A program made the position numbers and the translations under genes. Shown here one piece after another: positions 26,189 to 35,357 of a DNA stretch of 64,000 nucleotides. Source of the stretch: JAIOPA01 sp036522895 (GTDB lineage Bacteria; Eisenbacteria; RBG-16-71-46). Location of the stretch: contig DATDEX010000286.1 of the NCBI GenBank assembly GCA_036522895.1, positions 5,287-69,286 of the forward strand. The letters run 5' to 3'. The number at the start of each line of letters is the position of its first letter. Position 1 is the stretch's first letter. Under the pieces are notes generated by a model that made no database searches, was not told the origin of the DNA, and saw nothing but the letters and a program-made list of their open reading frames with translations.

Positions 26189-27619
26189 GTGAACGCACCG
26201 AATCGGCTCATGGAGACGCTCGAGTCGCTCGAGGGGCGCGCGCGCGAGCTCGACACCACGCCGCAGGCGCTGTCCGCCTGGCTCGAGCAACTGGCGCGAT
26301 TCTCGGCGGAGTTCCTGGCAGCGAATGCGGATGGACCCGCGTTCCACGGCCAGGGCGCGGGACCCCCTCCGCGCACGCCGCTGCCGGCGGCCCCGGAGCC
26401 ATTCGAAGCGGTGCTCGAGGAGTACCGCCAGTCGGTCATGACCCGCAGCCTCGTGGCGACCTCCGGAAGGTTTTTCGGGTATGTGCCCGGGGGCGGGCTG
26501 CCGAGTGCCGCGATCGGGGACTTCCTGGCCGCCCTCACGAACCCGTACGCGAGCGTCTACGGCGCGTCGCCCGGGGCCGCCCAGATCGAGAACAGTGCGA
26601 TTCAGTGGCTGATCGAGTTGATCGGATACCCCGCGGGTGCCTGGGGGACGCTTCAGAGCGGTGGCTCGCTGGCGACGCTGACGGCGGTCGTCGCGGCCCG
26701 CGAGGCGCGCCCCGCGGCGGAGCGCGCGCGCGGGGTGGTCTACCTCACCGACGAATGCCACATCGCCATCCGCAAGGCGCTCCACATCGCGGGGGTTGGC
26801 GAGCTGCCCGTGCGCACACTGCCGGTCGACGGCCAATTGCGAATGTCGGTGCCCGACCTGGCGCGTCAGATCGAAGAGGATCGACGCCTCGGCCTCTTGC
26901 CATGGATCGTCTTCGCGAGCGCGGGAACGGTGAACACCGGCGCCGTCGACCCGCTGGACGAGATCGCGGCGGTCGCTGCCCGGAGCGGCCTCTGGTTTCA
27001 CGTTGACGCGGCCTACGGCGGGTTCTTCATCCTGACCGACCGCGCGCGTGGGCCGCTCGCGGGCATGGCCCGTGCCGACTCGGTCGTGCTGGACCCGCAC
27101 AAGGGGCTCTTCCTGCCCTACGGCTGCGGCGCGGTCCTTGTGCGCGACGGCGAGGCGCTCCGCAAAGGCTTCTCCTTCACGTCCAGCTACCTGAGCGACG
27201 TGCACCACGACACGGACTCCTCTCCGGCGGACTACTCGCCCGAGCTGACCCGACACTTCCGCGGGCTCCGGCTGTGGATGAGCCTCAAGCTCCACGGGAT
27301 CGAGCGCTTTCGGGCGGCGCTGGAGGAGAAGCTGATCCTGGCGCAGCTGGCCTACGAGCGACTGGCCGCCATGCCCGGGCTCGAGACGGTCCCCGCACCC
27401 CAGCTCTCCTGCGTTGCGTTCCGCGTTCGCGGCCCTGGAGATCAGGCCACCGATCGACTGCTCGCCCACCTGCTCCAGCGCGGCCGCGTGCAGTTGAGCT
27501 CCACGCGGCTCTGGGGAAGGCTCCATCTGCGGCTCTGCGTCCTGTGCTTCCGGTCACACCGGAGCGATCTCGAGGAGGCGTTGGCGGAGATCGAGGCCGC
27601 GCTGCCGGCGGACGTCTGA
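26189..27619 (+). CDS. Group II PLP-dependent amino-acid decarboxylase
   Basis: A 476-residue protein with a GTG start at 26189 (GGGAGG 6 bp upstream; ATG 26210 is the alternative). Cofactor residues are all visible: His191 in 'DECHIAIRKAL' stacks on the PLP ring, Asp273 and Ala275 in 'HVDAAYGG' hold the pyridine nitrogen, and Lys305 in 'DPHKGLFLPYGCG' forms the Schiff base. The C-terminal lobe 'RGLRLWMSLKLHG' is also typical. The family removes CO2 from aromatic amino acids, glutamate, histidine or diaminobutyrate. This branch (phrases 'TSSYLSDVHHDTD', 'SPADYSPELTRHFRGL') is close to aromatic-L-amino-acid decarboxylase-like proteins of unknown substrate. A small reading frame and a glycosyltransferase follow. 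Confidence 0.9.
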   Translation: MNAPNRLMETLESLEGRARELDTTPQALSAWLEQLARFSAEFLAANADGPAFHGQGAGPPPRTPLPAAPEPFEAVLEEYRQSVMTRSLVATSGRFFGYVPGGGLPSAAIGDFLAALTNPYASVYGASPGAAQIENSAIQWLIELIGYPAGAWGTLQSGGSLATLTAVVAAREARPAAERARGVVYLTDECHIAIRKALHIAGVGELPVRTLPVDGQLRMSVPDLARQIEEDRRLGLLPWIVFASAGTVNTGAVDPLDEIAAVAARSGLWFHVDAAYGGFFILTDRARGPLAGMARADSVVLDPHKGLFLPYGCGAVLVRDGEALRKGFSFTSSYLSDVHHDTDSSPADYSPELTRHFRGLRLWMSLKLHGIERFRAALEEKLILAQLAYERLAAMPGLETVPAPQLSCVAFRVRGPGDQATDRLLAHLLQRGRVQLSSTRLWGRLHLRLCVLCFRSHRSDLEEALAEIEAALPADV

Positions 27620-27660
27620 GGTCCGCCACGGGCAACGCGGGAAGGGGAGAGGAGTTCGAC

Positions 27661-27711
27661 ATGCGGGACCTGCGATCGTTCGCCTGCTTCGCTCGCCGGG
27701 CGGCAAGGTGA
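27661..27711 (+). CDS. Possible 16-residue leader peptide coupled to the next gene
   Basis: ATG 27661 is preceded by a strong ribosome site (GGAGAGGAG, 27645-27653). It encodes MRDLRSFACFARRAAR and stops at TGA 27709-27711, which overlaps the ATG of the glycosyltransferase as TGATG. The downstream start has hardly any ribosome site of its own, so translation is probably coupled through this small frame. Confidence 0.4.
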   Translation: MRDLRSFACFARRAAR

Positions 27712-29411
27712 TGGCGGCCCGCCGCCGGGTGCCGACCGCGCAAGCGGAGGGGGAGACGTCGCCGTCCGTCGCGCCCGACACTCAGAAGCCGGACCTGAGC
27801 GCGCGCGGCACGTGGCTCGCGGCCTGGCCCGGGCTCCTCCTTGCCTCGGCGGTGTTGCTGCCGTTTCTCGGCAAGGCGCACGCGATCGACGACGTCACGT
27901 TCCTGTCGCAGGCGAAGCACGTGCTGCATGACCCGTGGCATCCGACCGCGTTCGAGATGGTGGCGGACGGCCACCGCCTGCGACTCTCCTCGGCGCTCGC
28001 CACAGGGCCGGTCATGGCCTGGCTGCTCGTGCCGTGTGTGCTGCTCGGGGGCGCGGAGTGGGTGGCCCACCTGCTGCAATGGCTGCTCGTGTGCGTCGTC
28101 ATTTTCTGCACGGTGCGGATCGGCATCCGCATCGGCCTCGGGCCCGGCCCGGCACGCCTCGCGGGCCTCCTCGTTGCGAGCTACCCGGCGATGATCGGTA
28201 TGGCCACCACGAGCATGAGCGACGTGCCGGCCGCGGCGTTCGCGGCGCTGGCGATGGAACGCTTCCTCGCCTGGCACGAGGAGCGGCGACCCCTGCAGGG
28301 GGCGGCGGCGGCCATGGCGTTCGCGTGCGCCGGGCTCGCGCGCTCGCACGCGCTGGTCCTGCCGCTGGTCGCGCTCGCGCTCCTCGGAGGACCCGCGGAC
28401 CGGCGTCGCCGCTGGACCGACGCGCTTCCGCTCGCCGTGTCCTGGATCGTCGCCTACCTGGTGATGCTGCTCACCGCCGACCCCGCGGCGGCGCACGGCA
28501 CCATGCTCGATGCGATGCGTGGCCGTGGCCTGTCGCCCAACTGGCGCGGCAACCTGGCGGCGTTCGGCTGTCACTGGCTCGCGACCATCCCGCTCGCGAT
28601 TCCCTGGCTCTGGGCCCGCGGGTGGCGGCTCGTTCGCGATGTCTGGTCGTGGCTCCTGTTCGCCGTCGCGGGCGCCTACCTGCTACGGGCTCCCGTGCCG
28701 CCGATGCCCGCCCCGCTCGCGGCGGCGACGGCGCTGGCGTTCGCGGCGCTGGTCGACGTGGTCAGGGACGCGCGGAGTCGGGGTGATCGCGTGCAGATGA
28801 TGCTCGGCGCGTGGCTCCTGCCGGCGCTCACGGCTCTCCTCTACGTTCACCTGCCCTGCAAGCTCCTCCTCGTCTCGGCGCCAGCGGCCGCGCTGCTCAC
28901 GGCGCGTCTGATCGATCGGGCGGACGCGCGCCTGCCGATGGCTGTGGCAGGGGCGCTGGTCGCGGCGGGCGCGACGCTCGGCGTGTTGATCGTGCTCGCG
29001 GACTCGGAGTTCACGGATGCCGGCCGCCGCGCGGCGAAACTCATCGTCCAGCCGGCCGTGCGCGCCGGCGTGCCGGTGCGATTCTACGGGGCCTGGGGCG
29101 CCCAGTGGTATGCCATGCAGGCGGGAGCCGAAGTCGCCGCCGAGTCGGATCCCGATCCCGAACCCGGTGAGATCCTCGTCGTGAGCGCCAGCACACCCGG
29201 CGCGACGCCGAGGAGTCTTGTCGGGCTCGAGGCTGTGGGCGAGATGGGCATGGCGTCCCACTTCGGCCGGGTGATCAGCGGGCCGGACGATGTGGGCTTC
29301 TACTCCAACGGCTTCGGGTACCTGCCGTGGACCTGGCGGAACGGGCCCATCGAGCGCTTCACCGTGTGGCGGGTGCGCGCGGCGACGCCCGCGCCCGGCA
29401 GGTCGCGGTGA
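27711..29411 (+). CDS. GT-C fold membrane glycosyltransferase-like protein
   Basis: A 566-residue polytopic membrane protein, with ATG 27711 overlapping the stop of the small upstream frame (GTG 27708 is the alternative). After a soluble N-terminus it has about 10-12 hydrophobic helices. The first periplasmic loop carries 'HAIDDVTFLSQA', the Asp-Asp pair that GT-C enzymes (PMT/ArnT, GT39/GT83) use to bind the lipid-linked sugar donor, and 'TTSMSDVPAAAFAAL' resembles the next conserved loop. Such enzymes move sugars from polyprenyl phosphates to lipids or proteins at the outer face of the inner membrane. The acceptor is unknown. It converges with the prolyl oligopeptidase gene with a 6-bp gap. 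Another GT-C gene lies at 31750. Confidence 0.75.
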   Translation: MAARRRVPTAQAEGETSPSVAPDTQKPDLSARGTWLAAWPGLLLASAVLLPFLGKAHAIDDVTFLSQAKHVLHDPWHPTAFEMVADGHRLRLSSALATGPVMAWLLVPCVLLGGAEWVAHLLQWLLVCVVIFCTVRIGIRIGLGPGPARLAGLLVASYPAMIGMATTSMSDVPAAAFAALAMERFLAWHEERRPLQGAAAAMAFACAGLARSHALVLPLVALALLGGPADRRRRWTDALPLAVSWIVAYLVMLLTADPAAAHGTMLDAMRGRGLSPNWRGNLAAFGCHWLATIPLAIPWLWARGWRLVRDVWSWLLFAVAGAYLLRAPVPPMPAPLAAATALAFAALVDVVRDARSRGDRVQMMLGAWLLPALTALLYVHLPCKLLLVSAPAAALLTARLIDRADARLPMAVAGALVAAGATLGVLIVLADSEFTDAGRRAAKLIVQPAVRAGVPVRFYGAWGAQWYAMQAGAEVAAESDPDPEPGEILVVSASTPGATPRSLVGLEAVGEMGMASHFGRVISGPDDVGFYSNGFGYLPWTWRNGPIERFTVWRVRAATPAPGRSR

Positions 29412-29417
29412 GTTGCG

Positions 29418-31607
29418 CTACGGCGCCACGACGGCGTGCGGCCGGTACGGCACGTCCAGCTCCGAGAAGATGAACGAGTAGATGTCGGCGTACTCCTCGT
29501 TTCGCGCATTGAGCGGAGTGCCCACGTGGCCGGTCGTCATGCTCGTGCGGAGCAGCACGGGGCGCGTGGTCCCGCTGGCCTGGAGCCGGGCCGCGAACTT
29601 GAACGAGTTGCTTGGGGCGACGCGCGGGTCGTTGACCCCGGTGAGGAGCAACGTCGAGGGATACCTCGTGCCGTCGTGCACGTGGTGGTACGGGGAGTAG
29701 GCGAGGAGCGCCCGGAACTGGGCCGAATCGCGCACCGTGCCGTACTCGGTCGTGTTGAAGAGCCCGTTCGGGCTCAGCTCCGATCGCAGCATGTCGTAGA
29801 CGCCGACCTGCGACACCACGACGCGGGGGAGGTTCGGGTGCTGCGTGAGCTCGGCGCCCATCAGCAGGCCGCCATTGCTCCCACCCATGATGGCCAGGCG
29901 ATCGGTCGACGTGTAGCGCCGGTCCACGAGCGCCTGCGCGCAGGCGGCGAAGTCGTCGAACACGTTCTGCTTGGCCAGGAGCTTGCCCGCCTCGTGCCAT
30001 GCGTCGCCGTACTCGCGGCCGCCGCGGATGTGCGCCACCGCGTAGATGCCGCCCTGCTCGATCCAGAGCATGCGGCGGGCCTCGAAATTGGGCTTCATGC
30101 TGATGCCGTAGCCGCCGTAGCCGTAGAGGAGGAGCGGTGCCTTGCCGTCGAGCGCCACGCCCTTCCTGACCAGGATGCTCACTGGAACACGCGTGCCATC
30201 GCGGGACGTGACGAATTCGCGCCTCACTTCCACGCCCGAGAAGTCGGCGGGGGACTTGAGCGCGAGCGCCGTCGGCGCAATCGTGTTCGCGGCCGGGTCG
30301 TACCGGAGCCAGCGCCCCGGCTCGGTGTAGCTCTCGCTCCGAACGAGGCACTGCTCGCCCTCGTAGCGCGCGAAGCCGTCGACCGAGCTCACGGGCGGAA
30401 GCGGCATCTTGCCGAGCGGCTTGCCGTCGAGCGCGAACACGCGCATCTCGTTCGGGCCGCCCTCGATGTCCTCGACGTAGAGCCGGGTGCCGGCCACGTG
30501 GATGGCGTCGATCGCGGTTTCGCTGGCGGGCACGATGGAACGGGCGTGCTCGAGCGCGGGCTCGCCGAGCGGCACGCGGAGCACCTCGCCGTTGGCGTTG
30601 GCCGCGCGCGAGAGCAGGAACAGCCCGTCGCCACCGAACTCCGCGGCCACCACCCGGTCTTTGAAGCCCGCCACTGCTTTCAGCGCGCCATCGGGGCCGC
30701 GCAGCCACCAACCGATCTCGCCGCCGTCTCCGTTTCGCACCAGGATGCACACGTAGCGCCCGTCATCCGAGCTCTCGAACGCGATCTCCGCGATCTTGGG
30801 GAGCTCGCGGCCGAGCAGGTACGTGTCGTCCGAACGCGGCGTGCCCAGCTTGTGGAACCAGGCCTGCTGGTAGAAGTCGAGATCCCCGGCGGGTCGCTCG
30901 CCGGCCGCGGGGTAGCGCGTGTAGAGGAGTCCCGAGCCGTCCGTCGTCCACGCCACGCTCCCGCCGGCGGTTCCGCCGTTCACGCGCGGCAGCACGTCGG
31001 GCTGCTCGCGCCCGGTCGCCACTTCGAAGACGTGCACGTCCCCGGACTCCGTTCCGCCCTTGGAGAGCGAGACCGCGACCTTGGATCCGTCGAGCGACGG
31101 CACGAGGAAGTCGATCGTCACGGCGCCCGTGGGGTCCATGGCGTTCGGGTTCACGATCACCCGCTCGCGGGAGAGGTCGTCGACCGACGCGAGCGCCACC
31201 AGCATCGGCTGGTTCTTCGGGGGCTGGTCCTTCAGCGCGAAGAGGGTTCCGCCCCGGTATTCGAGCGCGGTGTAATTGGGCGCGATGCTGCGCGAGAGCT
31301 CGGCCACGCGGTCGCGGATCGCGGTGCGGGAGGGAAGCTTGTCGAGCACGCCACGGGTGTAGGCGTTCTGGGCCGCCACCCACGGCTTGAGCGAGGGGTC
31401 GCGCCAGTCCTCCATCCACTGGTAGTCGTCGCGAACGGTCGTTCCGAAGTAGCGGTGCTCGACCGAACGCTTCGTGGCCGCGGGCGGCCTGGGTGGCGCG
31501 CTCGCGGCCCGAGCGGACGCGGTGACGAAGTCCGAGACGAGCGACGCCACCAGGGCGATAACAACGGCCGCGGCGGCGACTCGGGCGATACGCTGCTGGC
31601 GTTCCAT
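29418..31607 (-). CDS. Prolyl oligopeptidase family (S9A) serine peptidase, exported
   Basis: A 729-residue protein starting at ATG 31607, with GGAGGA 4 bp upstream. A signal anchor or signal peptide spans residues 7-34 (VAAAAVVIALVASLVS...). The N-terminal entry 'YFGTTVRDDYQWMED' and the seven-blade propeller (about 80-440) are typical of prolyl oligopeptidases, followed by the catalytic alpha/beta-hydrolase: Ser577 in 'MGGSNGGLLMG', Asp660 in 'GVNDPRVAP' and His694 in 'TTGHVG'. The family cuts short peptides after proline; the propeller excludes folded proteins. The signal indicates a periplasmic enzyme. It may finish peptides released by the secreted proteases, an inference from the shared window only. 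It diverges from a GT-C gene. Confidence 0.93.
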   Translation of the reverse strand: MERQQRIARVAAAAVVIALVASLVSDFVTASARAASAPPRPPAATKRSVEHRYFGTTVRDDYQWMEDWRDPSLKPWVAAQNAYTRGVLDKLPSRTAIRDRVAELSRSIAPNYTALEYRGGTLFALKDQPPKNQPMLVALASVDDLSRERVIVNPNAMDPTGAVTIDFLVPSLDGSKVAVSLSKGGTESGDVHVFEVATGREQPDVLPRVNGGTAGGSVAWTTDGSGLLYTRYPAAGERPAGDLDFYQQAWFHKLGTPRSDDTYLLGRELPKIAEIAFESSDDGRYVCILVRNGDGGEIGWWLRGPDGALKAVAGFKDRVVAAEFGGDGLFLLSRAANANGEVLRVPLGEPALEHARSIVPASETAIDAIHVAGTRLYVEDIEGGPNEMRVFALDGKPLGKMPLPPVSSVDGFARYEGEQCLVRSESYTEPGRWLRYDPAANTIAPTALALKSPADFSGVEVRREFVTSRDGTRVPVSILVRKGVALDGKAPLLLYGYGGYGISMKPNFEARRMLWIEQGGIYAVAHIRGGREYGDAWHEAGKLLAKQNVFDDFAACAQALVDRRYTSTDRLAIMGGSNGGLLMGAELTQHPNLPRVVVSQVGVYDMLRSELSPNGLFNTTEYGTVRDSAQFRALLAYSPYHHVHDGTRYPSTLLLTGVNDPRVAPSNSFKFAARLQASGTTRPVLLRTSMTTGHVGTPLNARNEEYADIYSFIFSELDVPYRPHAVVAP

Positions 31608-31749
31608 GGAATCCTCCTCGTGCCGGCCTGACGGGCGCCCTGGTGCGTGGAGAGCACGAGCGTAGCACGCGTGTCCGCGCCGCGGGGACTCGGCAGGATT
31701 GAACCGCACCGGCTTTTCGGGGGCCTCCGTTCTTTGAGAGGATGGGGTC

Positions 31750-33600
31750 ATGGCACGAACCGGCAGGGTCCCGCTCGAAGCGAGTCGATCGAGCGCGCGG
31801 GGGACTGCTCGGGGGCCGCAGCGACTCGACCGCTCCGCCCGCTCGTGGATGTTCGAAGTAGCCTGCGCCCTCGCCCTGATCCTCGGCATCACCGGCGCCC
31901 TCCGGCTCGCGTGGCTTTGTGACGATGCGTACATCTCGTTTCGTTACGCCGACAACCTGGTGCACGGGCTCGGCCTCGTCTACAACGCCGGCGAGCGTGT
32001 CGAGGGGTATTCGAACTTCCTCTGGACAATGGGCATCGCACTGGGAATGCGGCTCGGCGTGGGTCCGGAGGCGTGGACGGTGGCATGGGGCGTGGTCTTC
32101 TTTGCGGCCACCATCGCACTGCTCTGCGCACACGGCGTGCTGGCGGGGAAGGGGCGAGGTCGCGTAGCGCTCGGGCTGCCACTGGCCGGGCTCCTCGCGG
32201 CCGTTCACCGCGACTGGTACGTCTACGCGACGAGCGGGCTCGAGACCTCGTGCTTCACCTTTCTCGTCACGCTCGCCTACGTGCTGGCGGTAGCACCCGC
32301 GGCCCCCGCGTGGTCGGCGGGGTTGGCGCTCGCGCTCGCCGCACTCACCCGGCCCGACGGCATCGTGTTCGTGCCCTTCTTCATGTTGTACATGGTGCTG
32401 GCGAGGCCGCGCAGAATGCGGTCCGGCCTCGAATGTGCCGGGGCCTTTCTCACGCTCTGGCTGTTGTACGTGGCCTGGAAGATCCACTACTACGGGGACT
32501 TCTTCCCCAACACGTACTACGCCAAGTCGGCCTCACTCGCCTGGTGGAGCCAGGGTTGGCTCTACGTTCGGCTCTACTTCGAGAAGTACTGGGTGCTCGC
32601 ACTGGCGATCCCGCTCGTGATCGCGGCCTGGATCCCGACGCGCGGGGCGGGGAACGCACGCGCCGTCCAGGCGGCCGCTCGGCGGTCCGACGCCGTCCCG
32701 GACCCGACGGCCGGAACGGAACCGTCCTTCAGGGCGACCGTGTTCGCCGCGGCCCTGGCCATCGGTTTCACGCTCTACGTGATGCGCGTGGGCGGGGATT
32801 TCATGTATGCGCGGATGCTGATCCCCGCGACGCCGTTCTACCTCCTCGTGCTCGACTCGGCGGCCGCACGACTCCTCGCTGGAAGACCTCGCCTCGAACT
32901 CGCATTGGCAGCGTGCCTCATGGCAGCGCTCGCCCTCACACCTGATTGGTCCACCGGCAAGGACTCGCAGGCCGGGATCGTGAACGAGCGCGAGTTCTAC
33001 AGGCCCGAGGAGGTCGAGATCCGACGCGCGCAGGGAGTGGCACTCCGGCGCTATTTCGAGGGGTTGCCGGTGCGCATCGCGATCATCGGCTCGCAGGCGA
33101 GTCTTGCCTACCTGGCGCGACCCGCCGTCGCGATCGAGGCCCAGACGGGACTCACGGATCACTGGATCGCACACCAGCCTCTCGCGCGGCGAGGACGCGT
33201 CGGGCACGAGAAGCTTGCACCGGTCTCGTACCTGCTCTCGCGCAAGGTGGACTTCGTGATCCATCACTTCTCGACCGTGAGCCTTCAGCTGAGTCGTAGC
33301 GTACCGCTGGTGCCCATCGACTTCGACCGGATTCCGGGCTACATGGTCCACTGGAACCCACCGCTCCTCGCCGAGCTGGCGAGGCGCGGGGCGCGCTTCG
33401 TGGACTTTCCCTCGGCACTCGACGATCGAAGGGCGGATTTCGCCCGCCTCCCGGCGGACTCACTCGCGTTCGAGTACGCGCGGATCAAGGCCTTCTATTT
33501 TGATTGGGTCCCTGACTCCTTGCGAGAGGCGCGATTCACGAAGGGGGAGGTTGGGCGGGCAGGGATGGCCTCGGCTCCGGGGTCACAGGGCTTCCACTAG
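31750..33600 (+). CDS. GT-C fold membrane protein (AftB-like glycosyltransferase)
   Basis: A 616-residue polytopic protein with a basic 35-residue N-terminal tail before the first helix. The first outside loop reads 'CDDAYISFRYADNLVHG', then 'VYNAGERVEGYSNFLW', a signature of GT-C proteins related to AftB-type arabinofuranosyltransferases and many uncharacterised bacterial homologues; the Asp-Asp pair is the expected donor site. 'YVYATSGLETSCFTFL', 'TRPDG' and 'HYYGDFFPNTYYAKS' further match this group. A soluble domain of about 200 residues ends the protein. It probably transfers a sugar from a lipid carrier outside the inner membrane. Neighbours are the divergent peptidase and a downstream propeller gene. 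Confidence 0.78.
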   Translation: MARTGRVPLEASRSSARGTARGPQRLDRSARSWMFEVACALALILGITGALRLAWLCDDAYISFRYADNLVHGLGLVYNAGERVEGYSNFLWTMGIALGMRLGVGPEAWTVAWGVVFFAATIALLCAHGVLAGKGRGRVALGLPLAGLLAAVHRDWYVYATSGLETSCFTFLVTLAYVLAVAPAAPAWSAGLALALAALTRPDGIVFVPFFMLYMVLARPRRMRSGLECAGAFLTLWLLYVAWKIHYYGDFFPNTYYAKSASLAWWSQGWLYVRLYFEKYWVLALAIPLVIAAWIPTRGAGNARAVQAAARRSDAVPDPTAGTEPSFRATVFAAALAIGFTLYVMRVGGDFMYARMLIPATPFYLLVLDSAAARLLAGRPRLELALAACLMAALALTPDWSTGKDSQAGIVNEREFYRPEEVEIRRAQGVALRRYFEGLPVRIAIIGSQASLAYLARPAVAIEAQTGLTDHWIAHQPLARRGRVGHEKLAPVSYLLSRKVDFVIHHFSTVSLQLSRSVPLVPIDFDRIPGYMVHWNPPLLAELARRGARFVDFPSALDDRRADFARLPADSLAFEYARIKAFYFDWVPDSLREARFTKGEVGRAGMASAPGSQGFH

Positions 33601-33615
33601 GACGAAGGGCCCGCG

Positions 33616-33625
33616 CCCCCCCCCC
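33616..33625 (+). repeat. Run of ten cytosines upstream of the GH43-like gene
   Basis: A 10-bp poly-C tract lies in the 90-bp gap, 27 bp before a TACACT box (33653-33658) and 65 bp before the next start. Tracts like this slip during replication and can alter promoter spacing; they are also prone to sequencing error. Confidence 0.6.
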
Positions 33626-33690
33626 GGTCTGGAAGCGATCTCACGGGCGCGAGTACACTTTAGCTGGCGGCTGCTCTCGCGCCTCGCGCG

Positions 33691-35280
33691 GTGAACGCCT
33701 TCATGCAATCGAAAGAGTGTGGCGGCGACATGTTCTTCGGGTCGTGTGACGGAGCATCAGCACAGTCGACGCGCGGGGACGAACCCGCGATTCGCTCGAG
33801 CGCACGGCACGTCGTTGTTGCGTCGGTGTCGCTCTGGGCCGTGGTCGTCGCCGCCAGCCCCGGTGTCGTGCTCGGGCAGGGCGGCGAGCCGGTCTTCCAC
33901 GTGGACTCCGAGATCCATCCCACGTATTCGGTATTCCACGATCCGGACGGCAATGTGTCGGTGAAGGAGTTCGCATTCTTCAATAATGTCGTATCCCTGT
34001 CGGACACCACGTTCACGCCGGACACGATGATCGTGTCGCTCCGATTGCGCGAGCTATTCCACTTCGTCTATCAGCGTAGCGGGGGCACGCACATCGCCGA
34101 GACCACGTTCGGGCATGCGTGGTCGCCGGACCTGCTGCACTGGCTGGTGGACACTCTCGCGTTCGCGGTGGACACGACGTGGTGGAATCGCCGCCACGTG
34201 TGGTCGCCCAGCCTGATCGAGGCGAACGGACGCACGTACCTCTTCTATACCGGGGTGGACGAGCACGAGGACCAGCGCATCGGCTACGTGTCCACGGCGG
34301 TCCTCGACACCTCGGAAACGGTGTGGGATCCGCCGCGCGTCATGGTGTGGGAGGCGGAGAGCACCGGATGGGCTGTGCCCAACCCGCCGATCTACAGCGG
34401 TCAAACGCAGTTCCGCGACGCCTATGTGATGCACGACCCCGAACAGGCCGGTTGCCTGCTCATGTACTTCGACGCCCACGATTCCGTGGACACTAACCTT
34501 GGCCGTGGCGGGCTGGTGGTGGGAGTCGCACGCAGCGATCCCGGCAGCGTAGACACTTGGCACGACCTCGGATACTTCCCGACGACACTCCGGAGCGTCA
34601 CGAACGTCCCCCAGCTGGAAGGACCCCACATCTTCCCGGTGAACGGCACCGACAGCGGATGGCGGCTGATGTTCTCGAACGCGGGTTCGCCGCCCGGCGA
34701 GAATGGCGGGACCACGATCCGCTTCATCGCACTCGCCCCGGGGGAGAGCCCTGCGGACACCACGGCCGCCCATTGGAGCGCGCCGGTGATCCTCCGGGAC
34801 TACCTGAATGGCCTGCCGACGACGACGGGTTGGAGCGGCAGCGAGGAATTGCACGTTTCGGGTGCCGACTACCTCGGCGGATTCACCGCGTGGTCGGTCG
34901 GCGCGACGGGCATCGCGTTTACGCGCGTGATCTGGAACGGCAGCGACTTTACGCTCGCCGCACCCAGCGTCACCTCGGTGGATGAGTACCACTCGCGCAC
35001 GCGCGGCCTGACGCTCCGCCTGGTGGATTGGAGCCCACACACACGGCGGGTGAGGTTCCAGATCGATTCACCGCTCGGGTTGGCGGCGAAGCTCGAGGTG
35101 TTCGACGCGCAGGGCCGACGCATCGCAACGCCGTTCGACGGCGAAGTCGCCGTCGGGCGTACCCGGGTGATGTGGGACCTGACCGCGCGTGATGCCACGC
35201 GCGTGCCGAGTGGAGTCTACTTCGGGCAATTGCGCTTCGCCGGGGGCGAGCGCACGGTGCGGATCGTCGTGGCGAGATAG
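33691..35280 (+). CDS. Secreted GH43/GH32-like five-blade propeller protein with sorting domain
   Basis: A 529-residue protein from GTG 33691 (ATG 33703 and 33730 are in frame). A hydrophobic signal segment lies unusually deep, near residues 50-70 ('VASVSLWAVVVAASPGVVLGQ'), so a later start is likely. The body has the pattern of the GH43/GH32/GH68 propeller: 'TTFGHAWSPDLLHW', 'HVWSPSLIEANGRTYLFYTGV', 'RIGYVSTAVLD', 'LEGPHIFPVNG..WRLMFS'. These families hydrolyse arabinans, xylans or fructans, and the second Trp-Ser-Pro block is where such enzymes keep a carboxylate; I cannot prove a full catalytic set. The C-terminal module ends '...GVYFGQLRFAGG' and RIVVAR. Cell surface or secreted. Confidence 0.72.
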   Translation: MNAFMQSKECGGDMFFGSCDGASAQSTRGDEPAIRSSARHVVVASVSLWAVVVAASPGVVLGQGGEPVFHVDSEIHPTYSVFHDPDGNVSVKEFAFFNNVVSLSDTTFTPDTMIVSLRLRELFHFVYQRSGGTHIAETTFGHAWSPDLLHWLVDTLAFAVDTTWWNRRHVWSPSLIEANGRTYLFYTGVDEHEDQRIGYVSTAVLDTSETVWDPPRVMVWEAESTGWAVPNPPIYSGQTQFRDAYVMHDPEQAGCLLMYFDAHDSVDTNLGRGGLVVGVARSDPGSVDTWHDLGYFPTTLRSVTNVPQLEGPHIFPVNGTDSGWRLMFSNAGSPPGENGGTTIRFIALAPGESPADTTAAHWSAPVILRDYLNGLPTTTGWSGSEELHVSGADYLGGFTAWSVGATGIAFTRVIWNGSDFTLAAPSVTSVDEYHSRTRGLTLRLVDWSPHTRRVRFQIDSPLGLAAKLEVFDAQGRRIATPFDGEVAVGRTRVMWDLTARDATRVPSGVYFGQLRFAGGERTVRIVVAR

Positions 35281-35314
35281 GGCGATCGCGCGCGGGGTGG
35301 TGCTCGCGGACACG

Positions 35315-35338
35315 TGGCGCTCCCGGCGGGATTCGAAC
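35315..35338 (-). other. tRNA 3'-end fragment (T-loop to CCA) beside the DUF4386 gene
   Basis: On the minus strand GTTCGAATC begins a stretch that runs through the 3' T-stem (CCCGC) and acceptor strand to an encoded GCGCCA. The 5' half of the T-stem does not pair and no anticodon arm precedes it; instead the coding end of the DUF4386 gene lies about 20 bp away. Only the part from T-loop to CCA of a tRNA is present, as left by integrases that recombine at the T-loop. Confidence 0.45.
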
Positions 35339-35357
35339 GCTGGCCCGAAGGCGGATG

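Noticed and set aside
29436..31631. 731-codon plus-strand frame opposite the prolyl oligopeptidase
   Set aside because: Antisense shadow; the minus strand has a complete catalytic triad and signal peptide.
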